Part shown: positions 9,025 to 17,807 of the stretch, piece by piece
How positions within the stretch are numbered: position 1 is the stretch's first letter
Layout of the letters: every line of letters begins with the position of its first letter
Source: Panacagrimonas sp963975245
GTDB taxonomy: Bacteria; Pseudomonadota; Gammaproteobacteria; Nevskiales; Nevskiaceae
DNA length: 64,000 nucleotides
Direction: 5' to 3'
Assembly (NCBI GenBank): GCA_963975245.1
Contig: CAXBFJ010000001.1
Location: forward strand, 806,001-870,000
The notes under the pieces: model-generated
What the model was told of the DNA's origin: nothing
Databases searched by the model: none
What the model saw: the letters and a program-made list of their open reading frames with translations, nothing else
Program-made: the position numbers and the translations under genes

Positions 9025-9458
9025 AACCCGCGCGGCGCAGTGATTACAGATTTTTTGCCGACATTACGACGCGTTGGGGTGATGTTGATCGGATCGGTCA
9101 CGTCAACAATGCGAAGTACTTCACCTATGACGAGCAAGCGCGCTGCCTGTACATGGATCAGCGCATTGCCGCTGCTGAGCTAGACCTCAATAAGACGCAA
9201 TTCATCCTTGCGCACATCGGCTGCGATTTCCTCGTGCAGCTCAACCATCCGTCTGAAATCGACTACGGGATTCGGGCCGTTCGGCTCGGACGCTCCAGTA
9301 TCGGACTGGAAGGCGCCGCCTTCGTGGGCGACTGTTGCCACTGCGTGACCAACAGTGTGCTGGTCTGGTTTGATTACCATACGCAGAAGGCAGGGCCCGT
9401 TCCCGAGCCGGTGAGGGCGTCCATTCTGGCGTTCGAGCCGGGCCAGATCGAGGTCTAG
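9021..9458 (+). CDS. Acyl-CoA thioesterase, 4HBT (hotdog) family
   Basis: The 145-residue protein has the hotdog-fold thioesterase signature. It includes TTRWGDVDRIGHVNNAKYF, where the Asp of WGDVD and the HVNN motif correspond to the active-site region of 4-hydroxybenzoyl-CoA thioesterase and YbgC-type enzymes. It would hydrolyse an acyl-CoA to free acid and CoA in the cytoplasm. The start codon overlaps the DUF1289 stop (ATGA). Substrate chain length cannot be read from the sequence. Confidence 0.9.
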   Translation: MKPARRSDYRFFADITTRWGDVDRIGHVNNAKYFTYDEQARCLYMDQRIAAAELDLNKTQFILAHIGCDFLVQLNHPSEIDYGIRAVRLGRSSIGLEGAAFVGDCCHCVTNSVLVWFDYHTQKAGPVPEPVRASILAFEPGQIEV

Positions 9459-9469
9459 TCAGCTGCGAC

Positions 9470-9988
9470 TCAGAGTCCCAGCGCAGTCATCTCGCGAGCA
9501 ACCGTAGCCTGGTCCCATAGTGCGTCGAAGGCTTTGAGCTGACTTCGGGCGACCATCGGCGCGTCATCGTAGTAGCGCCCCTCCAGCTGGTCGGGGCCGC
9601 TGCGAAACAGCAGGCTGCGCTCGTCAGCAATGAAATATTCCTCCTGCAGGGCTGGGATGTCTGCAGGGACCTCACGAAATTCAATGCGGCTGGATAGCGA
9701 GCGCCCAAGTTCGACCAGCCGGACGGCCTGTTGCACGGCGCTTCTCGGATCATGTACGAGCACGCGCAGACGGGCTCTGCGGTGATCCAGGATGAAATTG
9801 CGGAGCTGATTGGTGAAGGCCTCACTGGCGTAGACGCGCCCATCAAGCTTGACGCTCATCAGAGACAGTTGCAGCCGTGCATTCGCGATCACTCTGCCAG
9901 AGGCCTCCCTGAACGCATCAGATCCGCTGATCGGTTCGAAATCCAAAGACGCATTGCTCCCGGATTTATCGTTGCTGGTGGCGACCAT
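9470..9988 (-). CDS. DUF7931-like / phospholipase-D-fold-like hypothetical protein
   Basis: This 172-residue soluble protein begins with a polar tail (MVATSNDKSGSN) and has a Rossmann-like core with VLVHDPRSAVQQAVRLVELGR and EYFIADERSLLFRSG. The layout resembles one half of a phospholipase-D-like domain, but the HKD catalytic motif is absent. I recall similar gammaproteobacterial proteins grouped as DUF7931. AGGAAAA precedes the ATG at 9988. It lies 27 bases downstream of purB on the same strand, so it is probably in the purB transcript. The function is unknown. Confidence 0.75.
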   Translation of the reverse strand: MVATSNDKSGSNASLDFEPISGSDAFREASGRVIANARLQLSLMSVKLDGRVYASEAFTNQLRNFILDHRRARLRVLVHDPRSAVQQAVRLVELGRSLSSRIEFREVPADIPALQEEYFIADERSLLFRSGPDQLEGRYYDDAPMVARSQLKAFDALWDQATVAREMTALGL

Positions 9989-10015
9989 TTTTCCTGAATA
10001 CCTTCCTCAACTCGC

Positions 10016-11383
10016 TCAAACTTGTTTGGCTTGATGCGGTGCATTGCCGAGATAGTCCGCTGGGGTCATGTTCAGCAAACGTTGCTTGGCATCTTCCGGA
10101 ATGTCCAGCTCCTTGACGAAGGCGCGAAGGTCATCTCGGCCGATTTTTTGGCCTCGGGTCAGGCGCTTGAGTTGCTCGTATGGCTCAGGAAGTCCATAGC
10201 GACGCATCACGGTCTGAATGGCCTCTCCCAGCACCTCCCAGTTGTCGTTGAGATCCTGGCCGATCTTCCAGGCATCTGCCTCGAGCTTGCCAATGCCTTT
10301 GGTGATGGATTCAAACGCGATGACCTGATGCGCGATGCCGACACCCAGATTGCGCAGGACCGTGGAATCCGTCAGATCACGCTGCCAGCGGGAAATCGGC
10401 AGTTTGTCTGCGAGAAAACGCATCATGGCATTGGCCAGGCCGAGGTTACCTTCGCCATTTTCGAAATCAATTGGGTTCACCTTGTGCGGCATGGTTGAAG
10501 AGCCCACTTCTCCTGCAACCGTGCGCTGACGGAAATAACCCAGCGAGATGTAGCCCCAGACGTCCCTGCAGAAGTCGGTCAGGATGGTATTGATCAGGCA
10601 CAGGCTGTTGAAGTAGTCCGCCATCCAGTCATGCGGCTCGATCTGGGTGGTCGCCGGACTTTGTTCCAGACCTAGTGCGTGAACGAATTCTGAGGCCAGG
10701 TCTGGCCATTCAACTTCGGGGTAGGCAGCCAGATGAGCACTGTAATTGCCAACAGCGCCGTTGATCTTCGCCAGGCACAGCACTGCTTCGAAGGTGCCGC
10801 GCGCACGGCGAAGGCGCTGCGTAAAGACCGCCATTTCCTTGCCGAGCGTGGTGGGTGTGGCGGGCTGACCATGCGTGCGTGCAAGCAGCGGCTGGTCGGC
10901 GTATTGGCGTGACAGACCCGTCAACAGCTCGATCAGGCGATCCAGCCGGGGAAGAATGATGTCGCGACGTGCGTCATGCAGCATCAGCGCATGGGCGACA
11001 TTGTTCATGTCTTCCGAAGTGCAGGCGAAGTGAATGAACTCCTTGATCGCGCCCAATTCGTCGTGGCTGCCGATTTTCTCCTTCAGAAAATATTCGACAG
11101 CCTTGACGTCGTGATTGGTGGTGGCTTCGATGGTTTTGATGCGCTGGGCATCCTCGATGCCGAAATTCTCCGCAATTTGCTCCAGTCGCTGCAGAGCTTC
11201 CGCAGATAGCGCGGGCACTTCAGTAATTTGTGGATGGCTCGCGAGTTGAATGAGCCACCGGACCTCTGCGACCACGCGATACCGCATGAGGCCGAATTCG
11301 CTGAATATTGGCCGTAGATCGACTGTTTTCTCGGCATATCGGCCGTCAATTGGGGATACCGCGGAGAGCGAAGAAAGATTCAT
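10016..11383 (-). CDS. purB: Adenylosuccinate lyase
   Basis: PurB cleaves SAICAR to AICAR and adenylosuccinate to AMP, each releasing fumarate, in purine synthesis. The 455-residue length matches the E. coli enzyme (456), including the long-form N-terminus LSAVSPIDGRYAEKT. The superfamily signature is GSSTMPHKVNPIDFENGEGN, with the flexible catalytic serine loop. The substrate-binding TSEDMNNVAHALM and RTHGQPATPTTLGKE segments are intact. It is divergent from fumC, with an 84-base shared upstream region. Confidence 0.97.
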   Translation of the reverse strand: MNLSSLSAVSPIDGRYAEKTVDLRPIFSEFGLMRYRVVAEVRWLIQLASHPQITEVPALSAEALQRLEQIAENFGIEDAQRIKTIEATTNHDVKAVEYFLKEKIGSHDELGAIKEFIHFACTSEDMNNVAHALMLHDARRDIILPRLDRLIELLTGLSRQYADQPLLARTHGQPATPTTLGKEMAVFTQRLRRARGTFEAVLCLAKINGAVGNYSAHLAAYPEVEWPDLASEFVHALGLEQSPATTQIEPHDWMADYFNSLCLINTILTDFCRDVWGYISLGYFRQRTVAGEVGSSTMPHKVNPIDFENGEGNLGLANAMMRFLADKLPISRWQRDLTDSTVLRNLGVGIAHQVIAFESITKGIGKLEADAWKIGQDLNDNWEVLGEAIQTVMRRYGLPEPYEQLKRLTRGQKIGRDDLRAFVKELDIPEDAKQRLLNMTPADYLGNAPHQAKQV

Positions 11384-11467
11384 CTGGAACGCTGGTCAGT
11401 AAATTGGTGACAAAGTGTAATGGATGACGCCCCTGTTACACCTCTGCGCAGCCTCAGGAGATGATCA

Positions 11468-12892
11468 ATGAGCCGCAAAAAATTAGCGCCGAGCAGTCAG
11501 TCGGCCTATCGCATGGAGCATGATAGCCTCGGAGAAATTCCGGTCCCGGTGGAAGCACTTTGGGGTGCCCAGACCCAGCGCGCGGTAGAGAACTTCGAGG
11601 TTTCCCAGCTGCGCATGTCCAGGCAGATGATCCGGTCACTTGGGCTGATCAAGGCCATTGCCGCCACGACAAATGCCGAGCTACATCTTCTGGATGACGA
11701 TGTGGCGAATGCGATTTCCCGGGCTGGCATGGATGTCAGCGACGGCAAGTATGACGAGCAGTTCCCGGTCGACATCTTTCAGACCGGCTCCGGTACCTCG
11801 AGCAACATGAACGCAAATGAAGTGGTGGCGAAACTGGCATCGCGACGCCTGCGACGCAAAGTACACCCCAATGACCACGTCAATCTTGGCCAGTCTTCCA
11901 ATGACACGCTGCCCACGGCTATTCATCTGGCTGCATGTCTGCTTGTGGAGGAGCAGCTCAAACCCGCACTGGTTCAACTCAGGAGCGTGATAGATCAGAA
12001 AGGCCAACAGCTTGAGGGGCTGGTCAAGACAGGCCGTACCCATCTGATGGATGCCTTGCCAATCCGCTTTGAACAGGAACTGTCAGGCTGGTCGCAGCAG
12101 ATCAGCAATGGCATCGCACGCCTGGATGCCACGTTGCCAAGACTCTCCAGACTGGCGCAGGGCGGCACGGCGATTGGAACCGGCGTCAATGCGCATCCTG
12201 GATTTTCCGCTCGATTTGCCCGGAATCTGAGTAAGCACACCGGGCTCAAGTTCAGAGCCAGCCTGAATCACTTTGAAAGCTTGTCTTGCATGGATGCGGC
12301 TAACGAGCTGTCCGGCCAGCTAAAGGTGATTGCAGGATCGATGATGAAAATTGCCAATGACCTGCGCTGGATGAATTCCGGGCCGCTTTCTGGCTTGCAG
12401 GAGATTTCTCTGCCTGTCCTGCAACCGGGGTCGAGCATCATGCCGGGCAAGGTCAATCCGGTCGCACCGGAGGCGGTCTGCATGATTGCGGCGAAGGTGA
12501 TGGGTAATGACGCGAGCATTGGCATTGCGGCACAGTCCGGCAATTTCCAGCTCAATGTGATGCTGCCACTGATCGCGCACAGCCTTATCGAGTCCCTGGA
12601 ATTGCTGGCATCTGGCGCAAAACTGCTTGGGGAGAAGGCCATTGCCGGATTCACGGTCAATCAGGCCCATATAGACAGCGCGCTTTCTCGCAATCCAGTG
12701 CTGGTGACAGCCCTGAATCCCGTTATTGGTTACGACCTGGGCGCAAAAATAGCCAAACAAGCGTATCGGGAGAACCGACCGGTGCTCGAGGTCGCACTGG
12801 AACAGACAGATCTGTCCGAAGCCGAGCTTCGTCGATATCTGGACCCGGCTGCAATGACGCTTGGTGGTGTCCCGAAAGCGGGCAGGAAATGA
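11468..12892 (+). CDS. fumC: Fumarate hydratase, class II
   Basis: FumC interconverts fumarate and malate in the TCA cycle without an iron-sulfur cluster. The protein is 474 residues (E. coli 467), starting at the ATG at 11468 after CAGGAG. It shows the lyase signature GSSIMPGKVNP, the substrate-binding GSGTSSNMNANEV, GQSSNDTLPTAIH, and GRTHLMDALPIRF. The close relative aspartase has the same fold. FumC is preferred here from length and from the GTGVNAHPGF segment, but annotation transfer between the two is a known risk. A class I fumarase lies 2.6 kb downstream, so the cell has both oxygen-stable and iron-sulfur isoforms. Confidence 0.92.
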   Translation: MSRKKLAPSSQSAYRMEHDSLGEIPVPVEALWGAQTQRAVENFEVSQLRMSRQMIRSLGLIKAIAATTNAELHLLDDDVANAISRAGMDVSDGKYDEQFPVDIFQTGSGTSSNMNANEVVAKLASRRLRRKVHPNDHVNLGQSSNDTLPTAIHLAACLLVEEQLKPALVQLRSVIDQKGQQLEGLVKTGRTHLMDALPIRFEQELSGWSQQISNGIARLDATLPRLSRLAQGGTAIGTGVNAHPGFSARFARNLSKHTGLKFRASLNHFESLSCMDAANELSGQLKVIAGSMMKIANDLRWMNSGPLSGLQEISLPVLQPGSSIMPGKVNPVAPEAVCMIAAKVMGNDASIGIAAQSGNFQLNVMLPLIAHSLIESLELLASGAKLLGEKAIAGFTVNQAHIDSALSRNPVLVTALNPVIGYDLGAKIAKQAYRENRPVLEVALEQTDLSEAELRRYLDPAAMTLGGVPKAGRK

Positions 12893-12944
12893 TGACTCCG
12901 CGCGTATCATTTTGCGGTCAGGCAAAACCAAGTGAGGTTACCGA

Positions 12945-14504
12945 ATGAACCCAGCAACGGCCGGAACGCCGCTGAAGAAGATTGAGAATGGTGCGGACTA
13001 CATTGAAAGCCTGCGCGGCAGAAATCTCACCGTCTGGCTCTTTGGCGAAAAAATTGAAGAGCCGGTCGATCATCCCGTCGTGCGGCCTTCGATCAATGCC
13101 CTGGCCAGAACGTACGATTTGGCGGTAGAAAATCCGGAGCTGGCCAGCGTGGTGTCGCCATTCACCGGCGAACGAGTCAGCCGCTTCCTGCACATCTGCA
13201 CCTCAGCGCCCGATCTGGTGGCGCAGAACAAGATGCAGCGCAAGCTCGGACAGCTGACAGGGACCTGCTTCCAGCGCTGCGTCGGAATGGATGCATTCAA
13301 TGCACTTTATTCCGTGACCTTTGAGATGGATCAGAAACATCAGACCCCGTACCACGAGCGGATGAGAGCGTTTCTGACAGATATGCACCGCGGCAACTTC
13401 GTGGTGGGCGGGGCGATGACGGATGTCAAAGGGGATCGCGGGCTTGCGCCTCATGAGCAGTCTGATCCCGATCTGTTTGTGCACATCAGCCGGCGCAATG
13501 CCGATGGCGTGTTTATTCGTGGTGCCAAGGCACACCAGACCGGGTGCATCAATTCGCACTGGATGCTGGTGATGCCGACGATGCGGTTAGGGGAGAAGGA
13601 TCAAGACTACGCAATTATCGGTGCAGTTCCGGTGGATGCGCCCGGTATCACCTATATCTATGGGCGCCAGTCTTGCGATACCCGGGCAATGGAAGGCGGC
13701 GATATTGATCCGGGCAATGCCATGTACGGCGGACAGGAAGCGATGGTCATCTTTGATGACGTTTTCATTCCCAATGAGCTGATCTTCATGGATGGCGAGA
13801 CTGATTTTGCCGCTATGCTGGTACAGCGCTTCACTGCCTATCACCGACGTTCCTATGTCTGTAAGAGCGGCGTTGGTGACGTGCTGATCGGTGCCGCTTC
13901 TTCCATTGCGCAGATGAACGGTGCAGACAAGGCCAGTCACATCAAGGACAAGCTGGTCGAGATGACGCATCTGAACGAGACGATCTACGGCACCGGCATC
14001 GCGGCCAGCTACCAGGGATATGCAACGGCCTCGGGCGCTTACCTCGCAGACGACATGCTCGCCAATGTCTGCAAGCATCACGTCACCAAGCTGCCTTACG
14101 ACTTGGGACGCATCGCACAGGATATCGCCGGGGGGTTGGTGGCGACCCTGCCATCTGAGAAGGACCTGAATCATCCCGAGGTCGGGGCGCTGATCAGAAA
14201 GTATCTGGTCGGGCGCAAGACTTTCAGCACCGAGCAGCGTATGCGAATGCTGCGACTGATCGAGAATATGACCCTGGGGCGAAATGCCGTCGGTTACCTC
14301 ACTGAATCCATGCACGGTGCGGGCTCACCCCAGGCACAGCGCATCGAGATTGCCCGGGCCATGCAGCTGGAATACAAAGGTCGTCTGGCACGCGTTCTTG
14401 CTGGCGTTGATGTTGAGAGCGACAAGGGCGCGGTTGTGGAAGAGCTTTCTGGCTATTTCGCACGTGTATTCAGGTTGCCGGACGCACTGGATGAATCCGA
14501 ATAG
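12945..14504 (+). CDS. 4-hydroxybutyryl-CoA dehydratase/vinylacetyl-CoA isomerase-like protein (HpaB superfamily)
   Basis: The 519-residue protein belongs to the flavin-dependent HpaB/AbfD superfamily. The AbfD subgroup binds a [4Fe-4S] cluster through three Cys and one His. Matching residues here are Cys108 and Cys112 in TGTCFQRCVGMDA, His300 in AYHRRSYVCK and Cys306. These are absent from the plain monooxygenase HpaB, so a dehydratase acting on 4-hydroxyacyl-CoA is more likely than an aromatic hydroxylase. The His-to-Cys spacing (six) appears one shorter than in the clostridial enzyme as I recall it. The gene is followed 84 bases later by an MBL-fold hydrolase on the same strand. In aerobic bacteria such proteins feed 4-hydroxyacids into crotonyl-CoA-type intermediates. 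Confidence 0.8.
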   Translation: MNPATAGTPLKKIENGADYIESLRGRNLTVWLFGEKIEEPVDHPVVRPSINALARTYDLAVENPELASVVSPFTGERVSRFLHICTSAPDLVAQNKMQRKLGQLTGTCFQRCVGMDAFNALYSVTFEMDQKHQTPYHERMRAFLTDMHRGNFVVGGAMTDVKGDRGLAPHEQSDPDLFVHISRRNADGVFIRGAKAHQTGCINSHWMLVMPTMRLGEKDQDYAIIGAVPVDAPGITYIYGRQSCDTRAMEGGDIDPGNAMYGGQEAMVIFDDVFIPNELIFMDGETDFAAMLVQRFTAYHRRSYVCKSGVGDVLIGAASSIAQMNGADKASHIKDKLVEMTHLNETIYGTGIAASYQGYATASGAYLADDMLANVCKHHVTKLPYDLGRIAQDIAGGLVATLPSEKDLNHPEVGALIRKYLVGRKTFSTEQRMRMLRLIENMTLGRNAVGYLTESMHGAGSPQAQRIEIARAMQLEYKGRLARVLAGVDVESDKGAVVEELSGYFARVFRLPDALDESE

Positions 14505-14588
14505 CTGTTGTCCTACCGCGGCAATCAGAAGTTCGCTGCACTGATTGAGGTGACGTGATTCACGTCGCCTTAAAATAGAGGCAAACCG

Positions 14589-15422
14589 ATGTCAACGAAA
14601 ATCCACCACCTGAACTGCGGCACCATGTGTCCACACGGTCGCCGCCTTATGGCAGGCGAGGGCAGCCTGTTCGAGAACGCTGAGCTGTGCTGTCACTGCC
14701 TGTTGATTGAAACCGATCAGGGGCTTGTTCTGGTCGACACGGGCATGGGCATTCAGGATGTCCGCGAACCCGCTCGGCTGGGACGCATCTTTTCTGCCTT
14801 GGTCCGGCCAGTTCTGCGGGAGGAAGAAACAGCACTTCGTCGGGTAGAAGCGCTGGGATTCAAGCCAGAAGATGTGCGCTATATCGTGGTGACGCATCTC
14901 GATCTGGATCACGCCGGTGGCCTTGGAGACTTCCCGAACGCGCAGGTGCATGTCTTTGCAGATGAACTGGACGCGGCAATGTCTCCCGGGCTACGCGAAC
15001 GCATGCGCTATTGCCAGGCACAGTGGTCGCATGGCGCGGATTGGGTCAGGCATGAAGTGGAAGGGGAACGATGGATGGGTTTTGACGCCATCCAGGCCAT
15101 TCCTGGCCTCAACGTGGACGTATTGCTTGTTCCGCTGGCAGGTCATACGCGCGGCCATTGCGGCGTTGCCGTAAGAGACGGAGACACTTGGCTACTTCAC
15201 TGTGGAGACGCCTATTTTTATCGCGGTGAAATAGAGACGCCGCCGTCTTGTCCGATCGGTCTGAAGGCCTTTCAGAGCATGGTGCAGATCAATGGTTCGC
15301 AGAGACTGCACAATCAACGTCGACTGCGCGCCCTGAATAATGAACAAGGGCAGGGGGTCAAGCTGTTCAGTGCCCACGATCCGGTTGAATTGAGGCAGCT
15401 ACAGGGGATCGGGCAGGCCTGA
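14589..15422 (+). CDS. MBL-fold metallo-hydrolase, AHL-lactonase-like
   Basis: The 277-residue protein has the metallo-beta-lactamase fold: VDTGMG, the metal motif THLDLDHAGG (His103, Asp105, Asp107, His108), the GHTRGH histidine, GDAYF and a C-terminal SAHDP. Overall it resembles N-acyl-homoserine-lactone lactonases (AttM/AiiB/AhlD type). However, the canonical HxHxDH is HxDxDH here, so the second His ligand is replaced and AHL hydrolysis is uncertain. It may open other lactones or cleave an ester. Its neighbour is a 4-hydroxyacyl-CoA dehydratase-like protein, which suggests gamma-lactone opening as a possible role (inference). Confidence 0.83.
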   Translation: MSTKIHHLNCGTMCPHGRRLMAGEGSLFENAELCCHCLLIETDQGLVLVDTGMGIQDVREPARLGRIFSALVRPVLREEETALRRVEALGFKPEDVRYIVVTHLDLDHAGGLGDFPNAQVHVFADELDAAMSPGLRERMRYCQAQWSHGADWVRHEVEGERWMGFDAIQAIPGLNVDVLLVPLAGHTRGHCGVAVRDGDTWLLHCGDAYFYRGEIETPPSCPIGLKAFQSMVQINGSQRLHNQRRLRALNNEQGQGVKLFSAHDPVELRQLQGIGQA

Positions 15423-15507
15423 TTCAGGCCAGTGATGCTTTCGGGTTCACGTCGGGTGTGCGGATGCAGGATAATGCGCGCCCACCAAAATTGATCCGAG
15501 CCCAGCC

Positions 15508-17040
15508 GTGACCATCATCCGCCAGGACGACCTGATTCAATCCATTGCCGACGCCTTTCAGTACATCAGCTACTACCATCCACGAGACTACATCTCGGCA
15601 TTGGGTGAGGCTTACGAGCGCGAGGAATCACCAGCCGCCAAGGATGCAATTGCGCAAATTTTGACCAATTCCCGCATGAGTGCGGAAGGCAAGCGTCCAA
15701 TCTGTCAGGACACCGGCATCTGTGTGGTGTTCATGAAAGTAGGTATGAACGTGCAGTGGGACGCGACCATGAGCGTGCAGGAAATGGTTGACGAAGGCGT
15801 GCGACGCGCCTACCTGAACCCCGAGAACAAGCTGCGTGCCTCCGTATTGAGTGATCCGGCCGGCGCGCGCAAGAACACCAAGGACAACACACCCGCCGTT
15901 ATCCATTTTCAGGTGGTGCCAGGCGATGTGGTGGATATCACCTGCGCTGCCAAGGGCGGTGGCTCAGAAAACAAGTCCAAGATGGTTTGCCTGAATCCAT
16001 CCGACTCCATCGTCGATTGGGTGCTCAAGACGGTGCCGACCATGGGCGCTGGCTGGTGTCCTCCGGGAATTTTGGGGCTTGGCATTGGGGGGACGCCGGA
16101 AAAGGCGACTGTTATGGCCAAGGAAGCCATCATGGCCCCTGTCGATATTCATCTGGTCAAAGCCAAGGCGGCTCGCGGCGAGACCCTGACCCGCATTGAG
16201 TCTCTGCGACTAGAGCTGCTTGAAAAGGTCAATGCCCTAGGCATTGGTGCGCAAGGTCTGGGCGGACTCACCACCGTGCTGGATATCAAGATCATCGACT
16301 ATCCAACCCACGCTGCGAGCTTGCCTGTTGCACTGATTCCCAACTGCGCGGCAACGCGGCACGTGCACTTCGAACTAGACGGTTCTGGTCCGGCCAAGTT
16401 GGCGCCGCCTAAGCTTGAGGACTGGCCGGATGTCACCTGGAAAGCGAATCTGGAAACGTCCACGCGTATTGATCTGGATAGCCTTACGCCAGAGATGGTG
16501 GCGAGCTGGAAGCCGGGCCAGACCTTGCTGCTCAACGGTAAGATGCTGACCGGACGCGACGCCGCGCACAAACGCATTCAGGACATGCTCGCCAAGGGCG
16601 AGAAGCTGCCGGTGGATTTCAAGAACCGGGTGATTTATTACGTTGGCCCGGTTGATCCGGTTGGGAACGAGGCTGTGGGGCCGGCCGGCCCCACCACCGC
16701 CACACGAATGGATAAGTTCACCGACATGATGCTGGCCGAAACTGGCTTGATCGCCATGATCGGTAAGGCAGAACGAGGCCCGGTTGCCATCGAGGCCATC
16801 AAGAAGCACAAGAGTGCCTATCTGATGGCGGTCGGCGGCGCGGCCTATCTGGTGGCGAAGGCCATTCAGTCGGCCAAGGTCGTGGGTTTCGAGGACCTTG
16901 GCATGGAGGCCATTTATGAGTTTGACGTCAAGGACATGCCGGTCACAGTTGCGGTGGACGCGCAGGGCACCTCGGTGCATCAGACCGGGCCACGTGAATG
17001 GCAGGGTCGAATTGGAAAAATCCCTGTGGTGGCGGCATGA
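15508..17040 (+). CDS. Fumarate hydratase, class I (iron-sulfur)
   Basis: The 510-residue single-chain enzyme starts at a GTG and covers both alpha and beta class I domains. Visible motifs are RPICQDTGIC with cluster-type Cys66, DITCAAKGGGSENKS, GWCPPGILGLGIGG, and the C-terminal NGKMLTGRDAAHKR and YVGPVDPVGNEAVGPAGPTT. It interconverts fumarate and malate with an oxygen-sensitive [4Fe-4S] cluster. Class I paralogues acting on tartrate or mesaconate exist, but the full-length FumA/B-like layout favours fumarase. It coexists with fumC at 11468. Confidence 0.92.
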   Translation: MTIIRQDDLIQSIADAFQYISYYHPRDYISALGEAYEREESPAAKDAIAQILTNSRMSAEGKRPICQDTGICVVFMKVGMNVQWDATMSVQEMVDEGVRRAYLNPENKLRASVLSDPAGARKNTKDNTPAVIHFQVVPGDVVDITCAAKGGGSENKSKMVCLNPSDSIVDWVLKTVPTMGAGWCPPGILGLGIGGTPEKATVMAKEAIMAPVDIHLVKAKAARGETLTRIESLRLELLEKVNALGIGAQGLGGLTTVLDIKIIDYPTHAASLPVALIPNCAATRHVHFELDGSGPAKLAPPKLEDWPDVTWKANLETSTRIDLDSLTPEMVASWKPGQTLLLNGKMLTGRDAAHKRIQDMLAKGEKLPVDFKNRVIYYVGPVDPVGNEAVGPAGPTTATRMDKFTDMMLAETGLIAMIGKAERGPVAIEAIKKHKSAYLMAVGGAAYLVAKAIQSAKVVGFEDLGMEAIYEFDVKDMPVTVAVDAQGTSVHQTGPREWQGRIGKIPVVAA

Positions 17041-17156
17041 AGCGCCCCGGCGGCTGAAAGCTTGAATTTGTAACAAGATGTCGCATTTTCGAGATACTCA
17101 GAAACCATTCAGCCCCGATTACTAGATTGGAATTGCTTCTCAAACGGAGTAATTCC

Positions 17157-17681
17157 ATGTTCAAAAAAATCATTCTCGTTTCAGCGCTGGGGCTGAGTCT
17201 GGGTATGCCGCAGTCCGCGCTGGCTAGGCCTGATTCGGATCGGGACCGCCCTCATTTTGGTCCGTCAAAGCATCAGTCGCATCATGGTGGCAAGCAGTGG
17301 AAGGACAGCCACAAGCATCACGCAAAGCAGCATCACAAGGCGCATCGTCGCGAGGCCAATCGGCACCACCAGCAATATCATCAACAGCAGCACAGGCGGG
17401 ACCACCGCCAGGCCCATCGTGACTACCGGCGACAGTGGAATAGTCATCACTATCGCGCGCCTGCTTACCGATCCAACCATGGTCACTCAAGCCACCGGTG
17501 GCACCGTGGACACTTTATTCCGCACCACTATCGCGGACATCGGTATGTAGTGCATGACTACCACCATCACCATCTTCATCACCCACCAAGGGGTTATCAC
17601 TGGGTGCGGGTCGACCGCGATTTCATCTTGGTTGCCATCACAAGCGGCTTGATCGCCTCCGTAATTTACGGCGGGTACTGA
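17157..17681 (+). CDS. Secreted His-rich RcnB-family-like protein
   Basis: Starting at the ATG at 17157 after ACGGAGT, the protein is 174 residues with a signal peptide (cleavage near residue 23, ALA-RP). The mature part is extremely rich in His, Arg and Gln, with many HH pairs between about residues 35 and 150. It ends in the RcnB-like segment PPRGYHWVRVDRDFILV and a hydrophobic tail. RcnB in E. coli is a periplasmic protein affecting nickel/cobalt homeostasis. The His content here suggests metal binding in the periplasm. No RcnA efflux gene is adjacent, so a direct Ni/Co role is unproven. Confidence 0.8.
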   Translation: MFKKIILVSALGLSLGMPQSALARPDSDRDRPHFGPSKHQSHHGGKQWKDSHKHHAKQHHKAHRREANRHHQQYHQQQHRRDHRQAHRDYRRQWNSHHYRAPAYRSNHGHSSHRWHRGHFIPHHYRGHRYVVHDYHHHHLHHPPRGYHWVRVDRDFILVAITSGLIASVIYGGY

Positions 17682-17715
17682 TCAGATCCACTTGAATCTG
17701 AAAGTTTCAGATACA

Positions 17716-17748
17716 AAATAGCCCGGACTGAAATCCGGGCTATTTTTT
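17716..17748. terminator. Rho-independent terminator between convergent genes
   Basis: An inverted repeat AATAGCCCGGA / TCCGGGCTATT with a six-base loop is followed by a T run on the plus strand. On the minus strand the flank is also T-rich. It sits 35 bases after the RcnB-like stop and about 60 bases beyond the rubredoxin stop on the other strand, so it can serve both. Confidence 0.9.
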
Positions 17749-17807
17749 GTGTCTGGAAGTTTCGGCAACTTCATCGCGCCAATGAGCTTTCGACAGACGA
17801 AATGCGC

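Noticed and set aside
12945..14504. 4-hydroxyphenylacetate 3-monooxygenase (HpaB)
   Set aside because: The Cys-Cys-His-Cys cluster residues of the AbfD subgroup are present, and no HpaC-type reductase gene is nearby.
14589..15422. MBL hydrolase as a quorum-quenching AHL lactonase for the local LuxI system
   Set aside because: The metal motif is HxDxDH, and the gene is 4 kb from luxI among acyl-CoA-type genes. I keep it only as lactonase-like.
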